Shown here in pieces: positions 8,818 to 17,193 of a DNA stretch of 64,000 bases; positions within the stretch are counted from its first letter, which is position 1; the number at the start of each line of letters is the position of its first letter. The notes below the pieces were generated by a model. That model saw nothing but the letters and a program-made list of their open reading frames with translations. It searched no databases and was not told where the DNA came from. The DNA comes from Actinomycetota bacterium (GTDB lineage: Bacteria; Actinomycetota; Actinomycetes; Mycobacteriales; Mycobacteriaceae), in the NCBI GenBank assembly GCA_018268465.1, contig JAFDWN010000002.1, positions 1 to 64,000 of the forward strand. The letters are read 5' to 3'. Made by a program: the position numbers and the translations under genes.

Positions 8818-9621
8818 TCAGGCTGTGCGCCAGCGGGTGGCGTAGTGCTCGATGGGCCCGAGAAGCAGCAGATCGGCGACGATCAGGACGACGATGAACA
8901 CCAGCACCCAGGCGAAGAAACCGTCCAGCTGATTGGCGTCGTACCAGTAGCGCGACCGCCAGCCCACACCCGACGTCGAACCGAACCACTCGGCGAGCAG
9001 CAGCCCGTTCCAGGCGCTCATGATGGCGAATCGCACCGCCGCCACGGTCGAGCCGGCGACCGCGGGGGCGACGATGTGGCGGAGCACCGTGGCCCGGGAC
9101 ATCCCGAACGAGCGGGCCATCAGCACCAGGTCGGCGGGGACGGCCCGGGTGGCCTTGGCGATATTGACGACGACGAACGGCAGACCCGACAGGAACACCG
9201 TGACCACCGGGGTCAGCCATCCGAACCCGAACCACATGGTCGTCAACAGGGCCCAGATCACCGCCGGAATCGCCAGCGCGGCGGCGTTGAGATCGGAGAA
9301 GGCCAGATCGGCCAGTCGCGACAGGCCCATCAGGACACCGATGGCCGTGCCGAGGACGAGCGCCGCCGCCAGACCCAACGCGAAGCGATTCATCGACAGC
9401 GCCAGGTTGTGCCACAGTTCACCCGCCGCGGCCTCGGCGGCGAGGCGGCCGACGGTGTCGGCGGGCGAGGGAATCCGATTGCCCACCGCGACGGCCAGTT
9501 GCCAGACGGCCAGGATGCTGAGCGCCGCGGCGGCGACGGCCACCGCCGAGGTCGCCTGGCCGCGCAGGAGATGCCGCCACCGCAGCGTCGCGGAGCCCGG
9601 CGATGTGGTCAGGTCGGTCAT
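8818..9621 (-). CDS. ABC importer permease, SsuC/TauC-like (267 aa)
   Basis: Inner-membrane permease with about six transmembrane helices and the BPD_transp_1 coupling-loop signature in the segment MARSFGMSRATVLRHIVAPA. The ATG at 9621 overlaps the stop of the first permease as ATGA; the frame is open further upstream but would lie wholly within that gene. With the other permease it forms a heterodimeric channel. The two permeases are diverged, unlike the usual single SsuC, which is shared with some nitrate/thiamine-precursor-type importers. Confidence 0.82.
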   Translation of the reverse strand: MTDLTTSPGSATLRWRHLLRGQATSAVAVAAAALSILAVWQLAVAVGNRIPSPADTVGRLAAEAAAGELWHNLALSMNRFALGLAAALVLGTAIGVLMGLSRLADLAFSDLNAAALAIPAVIWALLTTMWFGFGWLTPVVTVFLSGLPFVVVNIAKATRAVPADLVLMARSFGMSRATVLRHIVAPAVAGSTVAAVRFAIMSAWNGLLLAEWFGSTSGVGWRSRYWYDANQLDGFFAWVLVFIVVLIVADLLLLGPIEHYATRWRTA

Positions 9622-10466
9622 GCGAGTTCCTTCCGCCAGGCGAAGAACCGGTTCTCCAGATGGGCCAGGCCGCGTTCGATCAGCACCATGGCGACGATGA
9701 ACAGCGTTGTCCAGGCCAGCATGTCGTCGACCTGGAATTCCTGGTAGGCGCGGCGGATCATGAAGCCGACGCCGTCGCGCGCCCCGAATACCTCGGTGAG
9801 CGCCTCGACCTTCCATGCCATCGCGAATCCGTAACGCACACCGGCGAATACGAAGGTGGTCAGCGCGGGTAGGTACAGATGTCGCGCGACGTCGAAGCGG
9901 TTGCGTTCGAATGCCCGGCACATCGCCAGCAGTTTGCCGTCGACCGAGCGCACCCCCTCGGCGACGTTCATCGCGATGAACGGAAGAGCGACGAGTGCGG
10001 AGACGACGATCGGGCCCGTCGGGCCGACGCCGAAGATCAGCAGCCCGAACACCGCGTACGTCAGGCCGGGCATATTGCCAAGCACGAACAGCGGCAGGGA
10101 GAAGTAGGCCGTCATGAACCGGCTGCGGCCCATCACGAATCCGACAACGAGACCGCCGACCATGGCGATCGCGAAGCCGGTGGCGATCTTGCCGATGCTC
10201 GACGCGAAGTTGGCCAGTGCCTCACCGGAGACGGTGATCGCGACAACGCGTTCGAAGACCCCCGACGGCGCGGGCAGGATCGGGTCGTCGATCCAGGCGG
10301 CCACGACGGCCCACACCGCCAGCGCTCCCAGTAGCGCAGCGCCGGAGACCGCCCATCGGGGCGGCCCGCCCGGTCGGCCACCCTCGCCGCGTCGCCGCCG
10401 GCGCGGTTGGCGGGCGGGGCGCCCCGACTGCCGATCGGGTGGCGCGATGGTCGATGACCGGGTCAT
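9618..10466 (-). CDS. ABC importer permease, SsuC/TauC-like (282 aa)
   Basis: Membrane permease with an Arg-rich cytoplasmic N-terminus (residues ~10-35) followed by about six helices and a coupling loop around AMCRAFERNRFDVARHLYLP. The C-terminus is LENRFFAWRKELA. The start ATG at 10466 overlaps the stop of the substrate-binding lipoprotein as ATGA, and its own stop overlaps the next permease, so three genes are translationally coupled. Substrate is unknown. Confidence 0.82.
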   Translation of the reverse strand: MTRSSTIAPPDRQSGRPARQPRRRRRGEGGRPGGPPRWAVSGAALLGALAVWAVVAAWIDDPILPAPSGVFERVVAITVSGEALANFASSIGKIATGFAIAMVGGLVVGFVMGRSRFMTAYFSLPLFVLGNMPGLTYAVFGLLIFGVGPTGPIVVSALVALPFIAMNVAEGVRSVDGKLLAMCRAFERNRFDVARHLYLPALTTFVFAGVRYGFAMAWKVEALTEVFGARDGVGFMIRRAYQEFQVDDMLAWTTLFIVAMVLIERGLAHLENRFFAWRKELA

Positions 10467-11533
10467 TTGTCGACTCCTTCGGTCGGCATGAACTGGGGAT
10501 CGGTGACATCACCGTCGACGACGTCGGTGCTGCGCATCAGGTCGAAGATCGAGCTCTCGTCCTGCGCCCACTTCTCGTCGAAGCGCACCTCGTCGACCAC
10601 CCAGTCATGCTGGGCCACATACTGTTTCATGAAGTCGATATCCGCGGGGTCGGCCACGGCGAAATGCTGGGGATAGCGTTCGATGATCTCGTCGCGGTTT
10701 TCGCGCCACTCTTGGAGGCCGCGGTTCCACAGGTCGAGAAACGCCGCCACCTCCACCGGATGCTCCTGCGCCCAGTCCTTGCGTGCGACGAAGACATTGC
10801 CCATCGGACCGTCGTGTCCGGGCGCCGTCCGCTCGGCGAACAGGTCCGCCGATGACTTGCCGTCGTAGAGGGGCCGCACGCTGCCCTCGCGGAGTTCACG
10901 AGCAGACAGGTCGGGGTAGCAGATGCAGGCGTCGATCTCACCGCGCGCCAGCAGGTTCGACAGGTTCTGGATATCAGCGACGACGAGGTCGACATCACCG
11001 CCGCCACGCAGATCGAGGTCGTGCATCTCCTTGGCCAGCGCGGCCCACACCAGCGTGCCGGACACCGTCGTGAACACGCCCAGCCGCTTGCCGCGCAGAT
11101 CGTCCAGCGACTGCGCCGGGTCGTCGGCACGCACCAGGATGCGGCTGCGTTCGGAGTTGTAGCGGCCGATGATCACGGTCTCGCGCTCGGTCTGCTCCTC
11201 CAGGCCGGGCACCTCGAACGACGCCGAGGAGATGATGTCGGCGTGGCCGCCGGCGAACAGGCCGAATTCGTCCCAGGTCGCACTGGTCTCGATGGAGATG
11301 CCGGTGTCGCGTTCGAAGTCGTCGAGGACGCCGGTGTCGTTCATGTAGTCCCATACCGGGTCGGGCGCGAAGGTGAAGCGGATCACCCCGTCCTGGGCGG
11401 CGCGTGACGACGCCGGACCGCCGAGACCGGCCGAACATCCGGTCGTCACGGTCACCGCGACCGCCGCTGCCGCCGCCAGCGCGACCGCCGTTCGCCGGAC
11501 CCGGCTCCGGCCACCCGGTTTGCGGCTGTTCAT
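10463..11533 (-). CDS. ABC importer substrate-binding lipoprotein, NMT1/SsuA-like (356 aa)
   Basis: First gene of the importer operon. The N-terminus has an Arg-rich stretch, a hydrophobic segment and a lipobox ending in TTGC near residue 34, so it is a lipoprotein on the outer face of the membrane. The mature part looks like an NMT1/SsuA periplasmic-binding fold: FTFAPDPVWDYMN at the start and KRLGVFTTVSGTL in the middle. The ATG at 11533 follows AGGAGGG. Likely ligands are sulfonates, nitrate-like anions, pyrimidine/thiamine precursors or aromatic acids; I cannot choose among them. The amidohydrolase in the operon suggests an organic acid or amide. Confidence 0.78.
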   Translation of the reverse strand: MNSRKPGGRSRVRRTAVALAAAAAVAVTVTTGCSAGLGGPASSRAAQDGVIRFTFAPDPVWDYMNDTGVLDDFERDTGISIETSATWDEFGLFAGGHADIISSASFEVPGLEEQTERETVIIGRYNSERSRILVRADDPAQSLDDLRGKRLGVFTTVSGTLVWAALAKEMHDLDLRGGGDVDLVVADIQNLSNLLARGEIDACICYPDLSARELREGSVRPLYDGKSSADLFAERTAPGHDGPMGNVFVARKDWAQEHPVEVAAFLDLWNRGLQEWRENRDEIIERYPQHFAVADPADIDFMKQYVAQHDWVVDEVRFDEKWAQDESSIFDLMRSTDVVDGDVTDPQFMPTEGVDK

Positions 11534-11555
11534 CGCGACCCTCCTGTCATCGTGT

Positions 11556-11565
11556 GTGACGTCAC
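11556..11565. promoter_or_regulatory. Palindrome GTGACGTCAC in the importer leader region
   Basis: Perfect 10-bp palindrome 23-32 nt upstream of the importer lipoprotein ATG, in the divergent spacer shared with the Ddn-like gene. It could be an operator; palindromes this short also occur by chance. Confidence 0.25.
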
Positions 11566-11696
11566 CGCCCGGCAACACAATGCGTGACTCGGAACACTCA
11601 GAGCAATGTCGGCGGCAACACAGCGAACGCAATTGATGTGGTTCTGGCGACATACGAGCCGCGGCGGCGTCGCGGCACCCTGGCACACTGGCCGTC

Positions 11697-12623
11697 ATGC
11701 CGACCCCCACCGGACGGGTGCTCTCCACCGTCGTCCGCATCCACGACAGCACCTACCAGCGGACCAACGGCCGGGTCGGTCACCGGCTACCCGGGGCACC
11801 CCCGAGCCTGCTGTTGCACACTGTGGGCGCGAAGTCCGGCCAACACCGGACCAATACGCTGACCTACGCCAGGGACGGCGACGACTTCCTGGTCGTCGGT
11901 TCCAACGGGGGCGGTACACGCAACCCCGCCTGGTATCACAACGCCCGCAAGAACCCGGGTGTCGAGATCAACATAGGCCCGACCCGACTGGCCGCCACCG
12001 CGCGGCCGGTACTGCCCGGCGAGGAGGGCTACCCGCACCTGTGGCGAATCGTCAACGCCAACAACGCCAATCGTTACGAAACCTATCAAGGCGGCACCGC
12101 AAGGCCGATTCCGGTGGTGGTGCTGACCCCGCAGGATCCCGCGGCGATTCCACCACCGTGGTGGCGCCGGGCCTATCTGGCCGTCCTGCGGCTGCACGAC
12201 ACGGTGTACCGCCGCACCAACGGCCGCATCGGACACCGCATCCCGGGCCTGCCGCCCAACCTGCTGCTGCACACCGTCGGCGCCAAAACCGGTCTGCCAC
12301 GCAGCACTTCGCTCATGTATGCGCGCGACGGCGGCGCCTACCTGGTGGTCGCGTCGCGGGGCGGCCATCCCCGAGCCCCGGGCTGGTATCACAACCTCAG
12401 GGCCCACCCCGACGCCGAAATCAATGTCGGCACAATGCGATTGGCCGTCAAGGCCGAACCGGTGCAGCCCGGCGACGTCGACTACGCCCGGCTGTGGCAG
12501 ATCGCCGACCGCAACGGCCGCGGCCGCCTCAAGACCCGCCAGTCCAGGACCTCACGCCCGTTCCCGATCGTGGTCCTCACCCCTCAGAACAGCTCTTTGG
12601 CAAGCAATTCCAGTGTGACCTGA
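11697..12623 (+). CDS. Tandem fusion of two Ddn-type (F420-dependent nitroreductase family) domains (308 aa)
   Basis: The protein is two homologous copies of one domain, residues ~1-148 and ~155-300. Each copy has (Y)xRTNGRxGHR, LLLHTVGAKxG, YARDG, WYHN and xPxPVVVLTPQ or its close variant. This is the deazaflavin (F420)-dependent nitroreductase/Ddn family (PF04075); the H37Rv neighbour Rv1261c is a single-domain 149-aa protein. Family members reduce quinones, coumarins or nitroimidazoles with F420H2. The ATG at 11697 is 7 nt after CACACT, a weak -10. The 3' end overlaps the convergent luciferase-like gene by 40 nt. Both copies keep the conserved core, so neither looks dead. Confidence 0.85.
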   Translation: MPTPTGRVLSTVVRIHDSTYQRTNGRVGHRLPGAPPSLLLHTVGAKSGQHRTNTLTYARDGDDFLVVGSNGGGTRNPAWYHNARKNPGVEINIGPTRLAATARPVLPGEEGYPHLWRIVNANNANRYETYQGGTARPIPVVVLTPQDPAAIPPPWWRRAYLAVLRLHDTVYRRTNGRIGHRIPGLPPNLLLHTVGAKTGLPRSTSLMYARDGGAYLVVASRGGHPRAPGWYHNLRAHPDAEINVGTMRLAVKAEPVQPGDVDYARLWQIADRNGRGRLKTRQSRTSRPFPIVVLTPQNSSLASNSSVT

Positions 12624-13633
12624 CGGGCCGGTGCCGACGACGCGGCCGTGCCACGGAACGCCGACCCGACCGGATTGACCATCACCTCGTCAACCCCGAA
12701 TTCGGTGGCCAGAGCCCGCATCTGGTCGGCGGCCTCGGACGGCGTCCCGACGACGGTCTTGGCCCGCGCCGCGTCGACCACGGCGTGTTCCCGGGGTGTG
12801 AGGGTCGCCGCCTGCGCATCCTCGACCAGGTCCAGCGCGTGCAGCGGCTTGCCGGTCCGCAGCGCGGCCATCATGAGCAGGTGGGGCAGCAACAGCGCCT
12901 GGGCCTCCTCGCCGGTGGCCGCGACGGACGCGTTGACGGTCAGGAATGTCACCGGCTCGCCGGCCTGGTCGCTGGGCCGGAACTCCGACCGGTACACCTC
13001 CAGCGCCTCCGCGGTGCCCTGGCCGGAGAAGTGGTGGGCGAACACATAGGGCAGACCCTTGGCCGCGGCCAGGTGTGCGGAATACATCGACGAACCCAGC
13101 AGCCACAGCGTCGGCTCGGATTCCGCGGCCGGCGTCGCCTTGAGGATGTAGTTGTCCCGCATCAGATCGCGCGGCAGCGGCACGCGCACCCCGCGGGCGC
13201 TCATCAGGGCAGCCACGTCATCGAGGTACTGCGGAAACGCCTCCACATCGCGGTCGTCGCGGCCGGCGGCGCCGCGCAACGCCAGCGACGTCACCGGATC
13301 GGAACCCGGGGCGCGTCCGATGCCCAGGTCGATACGCCCCGGGTGGGCGGCTTCCAGCAGGGCGAACTGCTCGGCGACGGCCAGCGGCGCGTGGTTGGGC
13401 AGCATCACCCCGCCCGAACCCAACCGAACCCGCGAGGTGGCCGCGGCCAGATGCGCGATGAGCACCGGTGGGCTGGTGGCGGCCACCGCGGGCATGTTGT
13501 GGTGTTCGGCGATCCAGTACCGGGTGTATCCGAGGCGGTCGGCGGTCTGTGCCAGATCGGTCGTGGCGGCGAGCGCATCGGAGGTGGACTGGTCGGTGCG
13601 CACCGGCACGAGGTCGAGGACAGAAAGACGCAT
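12584..13633 (-). CDS. LLM-class flavin-dependent oxidoreductase, MsnO8 family (349 aa)
   Basis: Luciferase-like monooxygenase of the short MsnO8/YhbW group: starts LSVLDLVPVR, has YWIAEHHNMPA, LGSGGVMLPNH, HPGRIDLGIGRAPG, and the C-terminal VVGTPSEAADQM. These proteins use FMNH2 (a few use F420) and are often of unknown substrate. The start at 13633 fits the family N-terminus exactly. It is convergent with, and slightly overlaps, the double-Ddn gene. Confidence 0.87.
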   Translation of the reverse strand: MRLSVLDLVPVRTDQSTSDALAATTDLAQTADRLGYTRYWIAEHHNMPAVAATSPPVLIAHLAAATSRVRLGSGGVMLPNHAPLAVAEQFALLEAAHPGRIDLGIGRAPGSDPVTSLALRGAAGRDDRDVEAFPQYLDDVAALMSARGVRVPLPRDLMRDNYILKATPAAESEPTLWLLGSSMYSAHLAAAKGLPYVFAHHFSGQGTAEALEVYRSEFRPSDQAGEPVTFLTVNASVAATGEEAQALLLPHLLMMAALRTGKPLHALDLVEDAQAATLTPREHAVVDAARAKTVVGTPSEAADQMRALATEFGVDEVMVNPVGSAFRGTAASSAPARQVTLELLAKELF

Positions 13634-13698
13634 GCCTGGTCAACGCGCGGGGGCGTACGGATAGTCCGGGTGGTCGGCGCCGGCAGGCCGACGCGGGT

Positions 13699-13911
13699 TC
13701 AGCAGCCGTGTTCCCGTTGGAATGCGTCGTAGGCGCAGGCAATGTGGTCGGCGCTGGCATCGGGATGCTCGCTGGCCACCGTGTCGATGGCCGCCCTGGT
13801 ATCGACGCCGAACGGCACACCCGGATCCAGCGCTCTGCCCTGGGTGAGTGCGCGGTTCAGAAAGTACTGAAAGGTCGTGCGCAGATCGATGGACGGCGGG
13901 TCGGCAAGCAT
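13699..13911 (-). CDS. Small hypothetical protein (70 aa)
   Basis: I do not recognise this protein. It is acidic, has no membrane segment, and ends in HIACAYDAFQREHGC with two cysteines. The ATG at 13911 is preceded by GGGGGGTTGAG at good spacing, which is the main support that it is real. It lies in tandem upstream of the luciferase-like gene with a 65-nt gap. It may be a small secreted-type or regulatory protein, but nothing in the sequence decides this. Confidence 0.55.
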   Translation of the reverse strand: MLADPPSIDLRTTFQYFLNRALTQGRALDPGVPFGVDTRAAIDTVASEHPDASADHIACAYDAFQREHGC

Positions 13912-14162
13912 TGCTCAACCCCCCGGAGCGGACGGGCCGGAGGCGATCGCCTGCCGGCCGGTGCCCGCAGAGTTGGGATGAGTCATGTCGGCTATCGTCG
14001 CATTACCGAGGCGGTCCCGCCGTCCGTCGACCATCCGGACGGTACCGTCGATAACGTCATTGAGCTGTCCAAATCCACCCGTCGCGCGATTTTGCTGTGA
14101 CGGATACGACGCGGCGGCCGGGGTGCGCCCCGGCCAACACCATCAGCGGTGCGCGATGTTGC

Positions 14163-15008
14163 TCACATCCCGGCCAGCACCCGGGCCTTGGCGAAGACGT
14201 CGTCGAGCATCTGCGGGGTCAGCCTGCCCGTGAAGGTGTTCTGCTGGCTGGGGTGGTAGCAGCCGACCAGCGTGACATCGCCGTGGCGGCCCGCCAGCGT
14301 CGCCTGCACCCCGTGCCCGAACGACGGCAGGCGTTCGGCACCCCGTCGTGTCGACGCCTCCGCCGCCTCGCGGAGCATCGACACCGCGGCGCGCCAGGCG
14401 AACCCACCGAGTGCGACGACGACCCGTACGTCGCCGCCCGCCAGGCGCCATTCGGTATCCAGCCACGGGGCGCACGTCGCCCGTTCGGCCGGGGTTGGGG
14501 CGTTGCCCGGCGGCGCACAGCGCACCGCTGCGGCCACCCTGGTGCCGATGAGCCGCAACCCGTCGGCGGCGTCCACGCAGGTCACCTGATTGGCCAGGCC
14601 TGCGCGGTGCATAGCGGCCACCAGGAAGTCGCCCGACCGGTCGCCGGTGAAGACCCGGCCCGTCCGGTTGCCGCCGTGCGCGGCGGGTGCCAGGCCCACG
14701 ATCATGATCCGGGGTCGAGCCTCACCCCATCCCGGCACCGGCCTGCCCCAGTAGGGCTGCTCGGCAAACGAACGCCGCTTCTCCACGGCGACCTGCTCAC
14801 GCCACTGCACCAGACGCGGGCATGCACGGCACACCGACACCGCCGCGTCGAGATCGGCGACGCGGGGGGCCGCGGCCGCGATCGCGACGACCTGCGCGGG
14901 CGTCGCCGCCGTTTCGGTGTCCGGCGTCGCCGGGTCCCCCGGCCAGCCGGTGCCGGGCGGCACGGGCGACGCGAACAGCACACCGGTGCGCGGATGGGGC
15001 AGTTCCAT
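14163..15008 (-). CDS. udgB: Type 5 uracil-DNA glycosylase UdgB (281 aa)
   Basis: Iron-sulfur family 5 UDG. It has the first cluster cysteines in CRACPRLV (about residue 70), the [14 protein letters not shown] active-site motif 1, further cysteines in [13 protein letters not shown] and CAPWL, and [13 protein letters not shown] as motif 2. It lacks the polar active-site residue of family 1 enzymes, as is normal for family 5, and removes uracil, hypoxanthine and related lesions. Matches Rv1259. The ATG at 15008 starts the conserved MELPHPRTG block; the frame is open upstream without similarity. It is divergent from tap with a long inverted repeat between them. Confidence 0.9.
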   Translation of the reverse strand: MELPHPRTGVLFASPVPPGTGWPGDPATPDTETAATPAQVVAIAAAAPRVADLDAAVSVCRACPRLVQWREQVAVEKRRSFAEQPYWGRPVPGWGEARPRIMIVGLAPAAHGGNRTGRVFTGDRSGDFLVAAMHRAGLANQVTCVDAADGLRLIGTRVAAAVRCAPPGNAPTPAERATCAPWLDTEWRLAGGDVRVVVALGGFAWRAAVSMLREAAEASTRRGAERLPSFGHGVQATLAGRHGDVTLVGCYHPSQQNTFTGRLTPQMLDDVFAKARVLAGM

Positions 15009-15028
15009 GGCTCCACTGTGGTCCAGAC

Positions 15029-15074
15029 GGCGGGAATCTCCCAGCGCACCGCCGGCACATGGGAGATTCCCGCC
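15029..15074. promoter_or_regulatory. 15-bp perfect inverted repeat between udgB and tap
   Basis: Left arm GGCGGGAATCTCCCA (15029-15043) and right arm TGGGAGATTCCCGCC (15060-15074) are exact reverse complements separated by 16 nt. It lies 65-110 nt upstream of the tap ATG and 21-66 nt upstream of udgB. It could be an operator or an RNA hairpin in either leader. Confidence 0.55.
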
Positions 15075-15085
15075 ACTCACCAGCG

Positions 15086-15123
15086 AAAATCCGTCGCGGA
15101 CCGCACGCCCGCGCTGTTAGATT
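15086..15123 (+). promoter_or_regulatory. Possible WhiB7-type promoter of tap
   Basis: An AAAAT run (15086-15090) lies just upstream of the expected -35 position, and TAGATT (15118-15123) fits a -10. WhiB7-dependent promoters have such an AT stretch, and tap belongs to that regulon in M. tuberculosis. The -35 itself is poor. Confidence 0.3.
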
Positions 15124-15138
15124 CGGCGTCGATATCCC

Positions 15139-16407
15139 ATGCGCAATAACCGCAGCGCCAGCCGGCGCGGACCCGTCGTGCTCATCCTGTTCGCCGCGCT
15201 GATGGCCGGTGCGGGCAACGGCATCTCGATCGTGGCGTTCCCGTGGCTGGTGCTGCAGCGCAACGGTTCGGCGGTCGACGCATCGATCGTGGCGATCGCG
15301 GGCACCCTGCCGCTGCTGCTGTCCACGGTGATCGCGGGTGCCGCCGTCGACTACCTCGGCCGGCGCCGGGTCTCGATGATCTCCGACGGGCTTTCGGCGC
15401 TGTCGGTCGCGGCGGTTCCGGTACTCGCCCTGACGTTCGGTGCGGACGCGGTCAACGTGGCTGTGCTGGCGGTGCTCGCCGCGTTCGGCGCGGCATTCGA
15501 CCCGGCCGGGATGACTGCCCGCGAAACGATGCTGCCCGAGGCGGCGACCCGCGCGGGCTGGACCCTGGACCACACCAACAGCGTCTACGAGGCCGTGTTC
15601 AACCTCGCCTACATCGTCGGTCCTGGCATCGGCGGCCTGTTGATCGCCACCCTCGGCGGGATCAACACGATGTGGGTGACTGCCGCCGCGTTCGGGTTGT
15701 CGATCCTGGCCATCGGGGTGCTCCGGCTCGAAGGCGCGGGCCGGCCCGACCGCTCCGCGGTGCCGGAGGGTGTCTGGGCGGGCATCGTCGAGGGACTGCG
15801 CTTCGTGTGGCGCACGCCGGTGCTGCGCACGCTGGCGTTCATCGACCTCGCGGCAACCGGCCTGTACATGCCGATGGAGAGCGTGCTCTTCCCCAAGTAC
15901 TTCACCGATCGCAACGAGCCCGCCCATCTCGGCTGGGTGCTGATGGCGCTGAGCATCGGCGGATTGGTGGGTGCCCTGGGTTATGCGGTGCTGTCCAAGT
16001 ACATGAGCAGGCGGGCCGTCATGCTCACCGCGGTGCTCACCCTCGGTGTCGTGATGACCGTGATCGCGTTCCTGCCGCCGCTGCCGGTGATCCTCGTGCT
16101 CTGCGCGATCCTCGGGCTGGTCTACGGGCCGATCGCGCCGATCTATAACTACGTGATGCAGACCCGGGCGCCGCAGCACCTGCGCGGCCGGGTGGTCGGC
16201 GTGATGGGGTCGCTGGCCTATGCGGCGGGCCCGCTGGGGCTGGTGCTCGCGGGGCCGCTCGCCGACAGCACCGGGCTGCATGCGACCTTCCTGGCGCTGT
16301 CGGTGCCGATGCTGCTGCTGGGGGTGACGGCGGTGTTCCTGCCCGCGCTGCGCGACCTGGACCGGGCCCCGGCGGTGAGCGCCAACCCGGTGCCGTCAGC
16401 CGACTGA
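15139..16407 (+). CDS. tap: Multidrug efflux MFS transporter Tap (422 aa)
   Basis: Major-facilitator protein with 12 predicted helices. The N-terminal half has a DYLGRRR loop 2-3 motif, and the overall sequence and position match Rv1258c/Tap, which exports tetracycline, aminoglycosides and other drugs by proton antiport. The ATG at 15139 begins a basic cytoplasmic N-terminus (MRNNRSASRRG) before the first helix. The 3' end overlaps the convergent HxlR regulator by 12 nt. Confidence 0.87.
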   Translation: MRNNRSASRRGPVVLILFAALMAGAGNGISIVAFPWLVLQRNGSAVDASIVAIAGTLPLLLSTVIAGAAVDYLGRRRVSMISDGLSALSVAAVPVLALTFGADAVNVAVLAVLAAFGAAFDPAGMTARETMLPEAATRAGWTLDHTNSVYEAVFNLAYIVGPGIGGLLIATLGGINTMWVTAAAFGLSILAIGVLRLEGAGRPDRSAVPEGVWAGIVEGLRFVWRTPVLRTLAFIDLAATGLYMPMESVLFPKYFTDRNEPAHLGWVLMALSIGGLVGALGYAVLSKYMSRRAVMLTAVLTLGVVMTVIAFLPPLPVILVLCAILGLVYGPIAPIYNYVMQTRAPQHLRGRVVGVMGSLAYAAGPLGLVLAGPLADSTGLHATFLALSVPMLLLGVTAVFLPALRDLDRAPAVSANPVPSAD

Positions 16408-17055
16408 CGAACGGTCGCGGGGCGGGTCGAATAGTTCGGCGAGCCGGCTCACCCCGGCGGGGTCGCCGCCGATGTGCAGCCGGCCGGCCGCCACCAACTC
16501 CTCGGCGCGGCTGGGTTGCAGCGCGAGGACCAGCACATCGGCCGGCCCGGTCAGGATGACGTCGGCGGCGACGTCGTCGTCCACGGCCTCCACACTGTCT
16601 GGCCCGATCCGCACGGTCACGCCGGCCTCGGGTGCGGCCAGGCGCACCACCAGGTCAGGACCCTTTCGCGCGGGAGACACATAGGCACGAACCGCCGCGT
16701 GGAACCATTCGGGCCGCACGGTGTCGCCGGCTTCCCGCACGTCCAGGAGGTGGCGGCCCCACCGTGCGAACGCGTTGACGACTTCCTCGAGCGCCGCGCC
16801 GTCGTCGGTGAGTTCGTAGACGTTGCCGGTGGCCGGTTTCGGCAGGCTGCGTTTGTGCACCAGGCCGTGCTGTTCGAGCATCCGCAGCCGCCCGGCCAGC
16901 ATGTCGGTGGCGATGGAACCCAGTCCGGTGTGCAGGTCGACGTAGCGTTTGGGCCCGTCGAGCAGGTCGCGGACGATCAGCAGAGTCCAGCGATCGCCTA
17001 CCAGGTCAAGGCTTTTTGCAACCGCGCAGTGCTGACCGTAGGACCGGGGAGCCAT
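16396..17055 (-). CDS. HxlR-family transcriptional regulator with C-terminal SCP2-like domain (219 aa)
   Basis: Residues ~8-100 are an HxlR winged helix: HCAVAKSLDLVGDRWTLLIV, then GPKRYVDLHTGLGSIATDML and a LPKPATGNVYELTDDG wing. The C-terminal ~100 residues (VRIGPDSVEAV, LTGPADVLVLAL, HIGGDPAGV) resemble the SCP-2/alkyl-sulfatase-like tail common in actinobacterial HxlR proteins and may bind a ligand. The ATG at 17055 follows TAGACT by 8 nt, suggesting a leaderless mRNA. Divergent from the FAD-linked oxidase, it may control itself or that gene. Confidence 0.85.
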   Translation of the reverse strand: MAPRSYGQHCAVAKSLDLVGDRWTLLIVRDLLDGPKRYVDLHTGLGSIATDMLAGRLRMLEQHGLVHKRSLPKPATGNVYELTDDGAALEEVVNAFARWGRHLLDVREAGDTVRPEWFHAAVRAYVSPARKGPDLVVRLAAPEAGVTVRIGPDSVEAVDDDVAADVILTGPADVLVLALQPSRAEELVAAGRLHIGGDPAGVSRLAELFDPPRDRSSVG

Positions 17056-17063
17056 GCCGGGGC

Positions 17064-17069
17064 AGTCTA
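17064..17069 (-). promoter_or_regulatory. Candidate -10 box of the HxlR gene (leaderless)
   Basis: TAGACT on the minus strand ends 8 nt before the ATG at 17055. Confidence 0.4.
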
Positions 17070-17072
17070 GTC

Positions 17073-17091
17073 GTGGCTTGTTAACCACAAG
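17073..17091. promoter_or_regulatory. Possible HxlR operator
   Basis: The AT-rich island has interlocked short inverted repeats GTGG/CCAC and CTTGT/ACAAG just upstream of the HxlR -10 box. HxlR proteins often bind such sites in their own promoter. Short arms make this tentative. Confidence 0.3.
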
Positions 17092-17181
17092 TTCATTCTT
17101 CTGATTTCCAAGCCAAGGTTGCCGCGAGGAGGTCCCGCCCGTCCGGTGGTGGCGGGTAGGTGACGCGTTTCACATACCGCA

Positions 17182-17187
17182 TACGAT
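17182..17187 (+). promoter_or_regulatory. Candidate -10 box of the FAD-linked oxidase (leaderless)
   Basis: TACGAT ends 6 nt before the GTG at 17194; no ribosome-binding site is visible. Confidence 0.4.
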
Positions 17188-17193
17188 GGGTGC

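Noticed and set aside
13985..14233. 82-aa plus-strand ORF before udgB's 3' end
   Set aside because: Ser/Arg/Pro-rich, overlaps the conserved end of udgB, no ribosome-binding site; 13912-14162 otherwise shows nothing I can name.
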